Origin: Effusibacillus dendaii
GTDB taxonomy: Bacteria > Bacillota > Bacilli > Tumebacillales > Effusibacillaceae
Length of the DNA stretch: 64,000 nt
Assembly: GCF_015097055.1 (NCBI RefSeq)
Contig: NZ_AP023366.1
Span: forward strand, 1,030,501-1,094,500
Reading direction: 5' to 3'
Position 1 is the first letter of the stretch. Every line of letters begins with the position of its first letter. The translations under genes were made by a program, and so were the position numbers. Of this stretch, positions 60,168 to 64,000 are shown piece by piece. The notes beneath the pieces are model-generated. The model was given only the letters and a program-made list of their open reading frames with translations. It made no database searches and was not told where the DNA came from.

Positions 60168-61013
60168 TTATTGCTGCGGCTTTTCTTTGAACCATTTTTC
60201 GTAAATTTTGTCATAGTCGCCACTGTCATGCAGCTTCTTCAACACTTTGTTGACTTCATCGACCATTTCCTTATCGCCCTTGCGCACCGCAATTCCGTAC
60301 GGTTCATCGGTAAACAGGCCGCCCACCAGTTTGAAGTTCGGGTCTTGCTGCTGCATGCCGAGCAGGATCGCGTTGTCAGTGGTCAGCGCATCGCCTTTTC
60401 CGGATTTCAGCGCGGTGAATGCTTCCGCATAGTTTTCATATTCGGTTACATTGGCTTTCGGCGCTTTTGCCCGAATGTTGTTGGTTGATGTGGAACCTTT
60501 TACAGCGATCACCGTTTTGCCGTCAAGATCCTGAATGCCTTTGATCGGAGAGTCTTTTTTGACCAGCAAAGATTGTCCCGCTTTGAAGTACACATCGGAG
60601 AAATCGACTTCTTTTTTACGGTCTTCGGTGATCGTCATGGTAGCCACAATCATATCGATATCGCCGTTTTTCAACATCGGAATGCGCGTTTTGGAGGTAA
60701 CCTCTTTCAGTTCGATTTTGTTCGGGTCACCCAGAATGTCTTTCGCAACTTCCCGCGCAATATCAATGTCAAACCCTTTCACCTGGTTATCCTGCGGATC
60801 TTTCAGTCCGAACAGGTTGGTGTCGTATTTCACCCCTGCGACCAATTTGCCGCGATCCTTAATCGCTTGCAGGGTGCCTTTTGCCGCGTTTTGACCGCTG
60901 CCGGAAGGCGCCGACTGGTTCGACTGGTTTTGGCCGCCGCCGCAGCCAACCGTGACAGCACCCAGGAACGCGGTTGCGACACCGATGCTGAGTACTTTTT
61001 GCCATTTTTTCAT
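60168..61013 (-). CDS. glnH: glutamine/polar amino-acid-binding lipoprotein
   Basis: 281 residues. Signal peptide with lipobox GAVTVGC-G, then a Gln/Ser/Gly-rich spacer and the family 3 binding fold: GFDIDIAREVAKDILGDPNK, LVAGVKYDTNLFGLKDPQDN, DMIVATMTITEDRKKEVDFS and the hinge TVIAVKGSTSTNNIR. The Arg in TRIPMLKNGDID and the Asp in ALTTDNAILLG contact the amino-acid ends in homologues. ATG at 61013. Confidence 0.94.
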   Translation of the reverse strand: MKKWQKVLSIGVATAFLGAVTVGCGGGQNQSNQSAPSGSGQNAAKGTLQAIKDRGKLVAGVKYDTNLFGLKDPQDNQVKGFDIDIAREVAKDILGDPNKIELKEVTSKTRIPMLKNGDIDMIVATMTITEDRKKEVDFSDVYFKAGQSLLVKKDSPIKGIQDLDGKTVIAVKGSTSTNNIRAKAPKANVTEYENYAEAFTALKSGKGDALTTDNAILLGMQQQDPNFKLVGGLFTDEPYGIAVRKGDKEMVDEVNKVLKKLHDSGDYDKIYEKWFKEKPQQ

Positions 61014-61045
61014 TTGACTTGCCCCCTTGTTTCTTTGTTTGTTAT

Positions 61046-61774
61046 TTAGTGATTCAGGATTCGGCTGAGGAATAGCCGGGCCCTGTCATCAGACGGGTTG
61101 GTGAAAAACTGTTCGGGCGTGGTATCTTCCTTGATTTGCCCCTGATCGACAAACACGATGCGGTCCGCCACTTCCCGCGCAAATCCCATTTCGTGTGTGA
61201 CAACCACCATCGTCATGCCTTCTTTGGCAAGCGTTTTCATAACATCCAGCACTTCCCCGATCATTTCCGGGTCGAGGGCAGATGTAGGTTCATCAAACAG
61301 CATAATCTTCGGTTTCATGGCAAGCCCCCGGGCAATTGCCACCCGTTGCTGCTGACCGCCTGACAGACTGGACGGATACACGTCCGCTTTTTCCGGGATT
61401 CCCACTTTTTCCAAGTATGACATGGCCGTTTGACGAGCTTCTTCAGCGGATACGCCCCGTACCTTGATCGGCGCCAAGGTAATGTTTTGCAGCACCGTTT
61501 TGTGCGGGTACAGATTAAAATGCTGGAAGACCATGCCAATTTCCTGCCTCAGTTTGTTAATATCGGTTTTTGGGTCATTGACTTTCGTTCCGGCCACAAC
61601 CAGTTCACCGGATGAAATGGTTTCCAAACGGTTGATGCAGCGCAACAGCGTGCTTTTTCCGGAACCGGAAGGACCGATAATGACCACTACTTCGCCTTCC
61701 TTGATAAACAGATTGACATCTTTCAACACATGAAATGAACCATAATATTTGTTAACCTGATGGAATTCAATCAA
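61046..61774 (-). CDS. glnQ: glutamine-type ABC transporter ATP-binding protein
   Basis: 242 residues. Walker [22 protein letters not shown]-loop [18 protein letters not shown], signature [19 protein letters not shown], Walker [16 protein letters not shown] and switch His in [15 protein letters not shown]. The frame extends to a TTG at 61798, but AGGGGG stands properly before the TTG at 61774. First gene of the operon; its leader holds 10-bp-phased repeats. Confidence 0.94.
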   Translation of the reverse strand: MIEFHQVNKYYGSFHVLKDVNLFIKEGEVVVIIGPSGSGKSTLLRCINRLETISSGELVVAGTKVNDPKTDINKLRQEIGMVFQHFNLYPHKTVLQNITLAPIKVRGVSAEEARQTAMSYLEKVGIPEKADVYPSSLSGGQQQRVAIARGLAMKPKIMLFDEPTSALDPEMIGEVLDVMKTLAKEGMTMVVVTHEMGFAREVADRIVFVDQGQIKEDTTPEQFFTNPSDDRARLFLSRILNH

Positions 61775-61846
61775 GAGGATACCCCCTATTGCCTGCAAGT
61801 GCCAAAAGTTTGGCTGATTTATGTCTAATATTTGAATCTTACTGAC

Positions 61847-61876
61847 AAACCTACGAAAATCTACAGGAACCTACAG
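61847..61876 (-). promoter_or_regulatory. three direct repeats with an exact 10-bp period upstream of glnQ
   Basis: On the plus strand AACCTACGAA, AATCTACAGG and AACCTACAGA (61848-61877) place CTAC at 61851, 61861 and 61871. On the minus strand this reads CTGTAGGTT-like units on one face of the helix, directly before a TTGTCA that could be a -35 element. Likely a binding site for the GlnL-type regulator encoded in the same cluster. Confidence 0.65.
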
Positions 61877-61877
61877 A

Positions 61878-62007
61878 AAAAATTTTTTCAACTTGAACAT
61901 TTCTATTGCCATAAAAAAATAAGTGACACCGATTGTGACGGTGCTAACATCTGTCCGTTTTTAATGTAAAATGTTCCTATATCTGTATTTGGAAAAGAGG
62001 ATTCCGA
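61878..62007. other. divergent intergenic region between glnQ and the SDR gene
   Basis: Contains a CACCG/CGGTG dyad (about 61927-61943) and AT-rich sequence with TAAAAT-like elements, but no promoter pair of good quality could be assigned on the plus strand. Confidence 0.35.
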
Positions 62008-62766
62008 TTGAATAACCATGCTCATCCACTCAGGGAACAAGTCGCCATCGTTACCGGTGCTTCACGCGGCATTGGACGGGCTATTGCGGAAACGTTGGCC
62101 CGGCTGGGAGCTTCTGTAGCTATTAACTATCAGCATTCAAAGGAACAGGCGGAAGCCGTCGCGCATGCTTGCCAATTGTATGGAGTGGAAGCCATTCCTG
62201 TACAAGCCAATGTGACCGACGGGGCTGATGTAGCGCGTCTTTTGGAAACTACATCTTTATATCTCGGCAAACCGGATATTTTAATCAACAATGCGGGAAT
62301 CGCCAGTCACAGTCTGCTGATCGATACGAGCGAAGCGGAATGGGATCAGGTTATGGAGGTCAATCTGAAAGCCGCTTTTCTCTGTACGAAAGCGGTGATG
62401 CCCGAGATGATCCGCAAACGGTACGGACGGATTGTCAACATTTCTTCGATCTGGGGAATGACAGGCGGTTCCGGCGAGACCGCCTACTCCGCCGCGAAAG
62501 GCGGACTGATTGCCTTTACAAAAGCATTGGCAAAGGAAATGGGACCGTCCGGTATCACCGTCAACGCCGTCGCGCCAGGCGTGATTGAAACGGACATGCT
62601 GGCAGGTCTGCCGCAAAGCGACAAACAAACGCTGGTAGAGGAAACTCCTGCCGGGCGGCTTGGTACACCGCAAGACATCGCATCGGTTGTCGCTTTTTTG
62701 ACGCTGCCGTCTTCCGGTTTCATCACCGGGCAGGTCATTTCGCCAAACGGCGGATTTTTGACATAG
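62008..62766 (+). CDS. SDR family oxidoreductase (FabG/YmfI-like)
   Basis: 252 residues. AIVTGASRGIGRAIAETLAR is the NADPH loop, NNAGIASHSLL, SSIWGMTGGSGETAYSAAKG gives the catalytic Ser-Tyr-Lys, and APGVIETDMLAGLP the substrate loop. 3-oxoacyl carrier reductase or an EF-P 5-aminopentanone reductase (YmfI) are both possible; ymf neighbours are not present. The start is TTG at 62008 with AAAGAGG eight bases upstream. It is divergent from glnQ. Confidence 0.88.
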   Translation: MNNHAHPLREQVAIVTGASRGIGRAIAETLARLGASVAINYQHSKEQAEAVAHACQLYGVEAIPVQANVTDGADVARLLETTSLYLGKPDILINNAGIASHSLLIDTSEAEWDQVMEVNLKAAFLCTKAVMPEMIRKRYGRIVNISSIWGMTGGSGETAYSAAKGGLIAFTKALAKEMGPSGITVNAVAPGVIETDMLAGLPQSDKQTLVEETPAGRLGTPQDIASVVAFLTLPSSGFITGQVISPNGGFLT

Positions 62767-62769
62767 CTT

Positions 62770-62993
62770 CTGTACAATCAGTAAACGTTTCTTGAAATCC
62801 GGTTTTCCCAACTGCTGTAACTTTTATGGCGCGTGTGTCAGGCACACGTTGAATCCAATTAAGTTCCAACAACCGTACCACCATGGCGCTGACTAACGCA
62901 CCCGCCAGATGATCATAACAGGTTCGCGCATGACGGATCGCTGATGACAGATGCTATTTTGAATACGCTTGAATGCCTCGCCAATTCATTCAC
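62770..62993 (-). pseudogene. ArsR-family regulator with its middle deleted
   Basis: From a GTG at 62993 the minus strand reads NELARHSSVFKIASVISDPS, the first helix of an ArsR repressor, and at about 62926-62940 passes, with a frame change, into RHARTCYDHLAGALVSAMVV and RLLELNWIQRVPDTR, the conserved C-terminal part. The winged-helix DNA-binding region (about 80-110 residues) and the extreme C-terminus are missing. The junction bases ATCCGTCATGCGCG can encode both DPS-R-A-like and IRHAR-like sequence, so recombination at a short homology is likely. Confidence 0.75.
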
Positions 62994-63148
62994 CTTCCGT
63001 TTGACTCCAGTTCATTCCCTATTTCGATTGTGCATCCATATTTCGATGATAGTTGAAATTTATCCGATTTACAATGAGTCTGCCACATAGGGAAAACAAA
63101 TTTACATAGGAATGGGTGTACAAACAGATGTGAGGGTTTTCTTCCGGT

Positions 63149-63342
63149 ATGCTCGCATTTATTTTTGCCGTTTATATGTGGTGATTTATATAGGGGTCGG
63201 GATACCGGTGCTGGCTGTCGGTTTCGCAGCAGAACGAGTAGGTTTGTACAATACGGTCCTTCTCTTTTCCTGTTTAATCGGCGCAATCAGTGTCGTACTG
63301 TTCCTGTTATTGTCGAAGAAAAACGTATCCGTCAGACGGTAA
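63149..63342 (+). pseudogene. MFS transporter remnant, C-terminal end
   Basis: VVIYIGVGIPVLAVGFAAER and VGLYNTVLLFSCLIGAISVV with LFLLLSKK match the last two helices of a major-facilitator permease. Normal length is about 400 residues; the rest is absent, and the short sequence before it shows another hydrophobic piece (MLAFIFAVYMW) in a different frame, perhaps the original first helix. It lies next to the ArsR remnant. Confidence 0.65.
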
Positions 63343-63365
63343 CCTTGTCTCCCAGTGCAGTGCTT

Positions 63366-64000
63366 TTAAAGGAGGACTGCTTCGGAACAAGTGATTCGCT
63401 CCGGATGTGTGTAAATATTGAATCGGCCACCGCGGATAAACCCGACCGTCGTAATGTTCAATTCTTCTGCCAGATCGAGAGCGGTCTCAGTAGGGGCCGC
63501 CTTCGAAAGCAGGATGGCGACCCCGATTTTGGCGATTTTGAGGAGCACCTCAGACGAAATGCGTCCGCTGAAAGCAAGCATCGTGTCATCTAACGGAATC
63601 CGATTTTGCAGGATATGCCCATAGATTTTATCGATGGCGTTATGCCGTCCTATGTCGGTGCGGCTGATGAGAATCCCGTCGGGTCCGCATAAGGCCGCAT
63701 TGTGAACACCACCTGTCCTTCTGAAAATAGCAGACTGACTCTGCAAAAGCCCGATCAGCCGAATGCAATCTTCCGCTGAAATGGCCGCCTGACTTCTGAC
63801 TTTTTTGGCCGTTCGGGCATCGTTTTGAAAATAAAACGATTGTCTGCTTTTGCCGCAGCAGGAACCGATGATCCGCTTGGAATAGGATGTTGGATCGATC
63901 ATCCTTGGCGTGGCGGTTTGTACATAGGCGAATCCGTTTTTCTCTTCGATGCAGATAGAAGTGATCTGATCTATGGAGCGAATCACTCCTTCCGCCGCCA
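63366..64000 (-). CDS. fdhD: formate dehydrogenase accessory sulfurtransferase, N-terminal part beyond the window
   Basis: FdhD carries sulfur from a cysteine desulfurase to the molybdenum cofactor of formate dehydrogenase. The visible 211 residues run from AAEGVIRSIDQ to the stop at 63366. The redox-active Cys pair is in IIGSCCGKSRQSFY; TGGVHNAALCGPDG, SRTDIGRHNAIDKIYGHI and SGRISSEVLLKIA are family signatures. The frame is open to the window edge and homologues have about 55 more residues, so the gene is only cut by the window. An internal GTG at 63986 is not the true start. Confidence 0.93.
   Translation of the reverse strand, partial: AAEGVIRSIDQITSICIEEKNGFAYVQTATPRMIDPTSYSKRIIGSCCGKSRQSFYFQNDARTAKKVRSQAAISAEDCIRLIGLLQSQSAIFRRTGGVHNAALCGPDGILISRTDIGRHNAIDKIYGHILQNRIPLDDTMLAFSGRISSEVLLKIAKIGVAILLSKAAPTETALDLAEELNITTVGFIRGGRFNIYTHPERITCSEAVLL

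Noticed and set aside
61785-61810. TTGGCACTTGCA upstream of glnQ looked like a -24/-12 promoter
   Set aside because: GG and GC are too close together; the required ten-base spacing is missing.
61951-61969. TGTCCGTTTTTAATG as a fourth activator site of the 42.9-kb type
   Set aside because: It lacks the terminal ACA and lies next to unrelated genes.
62281-62811. 176-residue minus-strand frame opposite the SDR gene
   Set aside because: Antisense shadow; composition and lack of a start site argue against a gene.
1-64000. tRNA, rRNA or intact transposase genes
   Set aside because: None could be recognised on either strand.

Overview
This 64 kb window comes from a Gram-positive, endospore-former-like member of the Bacillota (class Bacilli). 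The nearest relatives are probably in the Effusibacillus / Tumebacillus / Alicyclobacillaceae area; this is inferred from gene families and strong AGGAGG-type ribosome sites, not from a marker gene. There are no rRNA or tRNA genes, no CRISPR array and no intact insertion sequence.

Layout. (1) 1-1533: the start of a TerC-family membrane protein (cut by the window edge) and a prepilin peptidase. (2) 1646-14995: an anaerobic (early-cobalt) cobalamin locus. A cobalamin riboswitch with an intrinsic terminator precedes a tightly overlapping minus-strand operon cbiC-cbiD-cbiET-cbiL-cbiF-cbiG-cbiA-cbiX-cbiH60-cobA. Divergent to it lie cbiJ, a PduO-type adenosyltransferase and a bluB stub broken after about 35 codons. 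(3) 15088-25000: a minus-strand acyl-CoA/AtuA operon with a biotin carrier, CoA ligase, sodium:solute symporter, MaoC hydratase, two acyl-CoA dehydrogenases and the AtuA pair, mixed with broken genes. (4) 25102-27249: a CBS-PAS-AAA+ sigma-54 activator. (5) 27250-32290: smaller genes (MBL hydrolase, NIPSNAP, gamma-carbonic anhydrase, CoA ligase) and two decayed genes. (6) 32290-42821: an R-specific beta-oxidation operon behind an excellent sigma-54 (-24/-12) promoter. (7) 43042-47944: a BtrH-like gene and a YngH/E-like biotin-dependent acyl-CoA carboxylase cluster. (8) 48076-56354: a PrpR-type sigma-54 activator, upstream dyad sites, a second excellent -24/-12 promoter, and an operon for an aconitase-type hydratase (LeuC/LeuD-like), an isocitrate-lyase-superfamily C-C lyase and a complete NMT1/SsuABC-like importer. 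(9) 56461-61774: a glutamine-type ABC transporter with a GlnK/GlnL-like two-component system. (10) 62008-64000: an SDR, two gene remnants and the start-truncated fdhD.

Two themes stand out. First, two separate sigma-54 circuits can be read from the DNA: each has an activator, repeated upstream sites and a GG-N10-GC promoter. The one at 48-56 kb looks like an inducible route for a branched C4-dicarboxylate (dimethylmalate, citramalate or alkyl-malate type) with its own importer; this function is inferred. Second, at least ten loci are damaged mostly by internal deletions rather than point mutations: two CoA ligases with their middle removed, two enoyl-CoA hydratases, bluB, an SgcJ-like gene, a histidine kinase, an iron alcohol dehydrogenase, an ArsR regulator and an MFS transporter. 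This suggests either ongoing deletion-driven decay of redundant catabolic genes or a systematic assembly problem.
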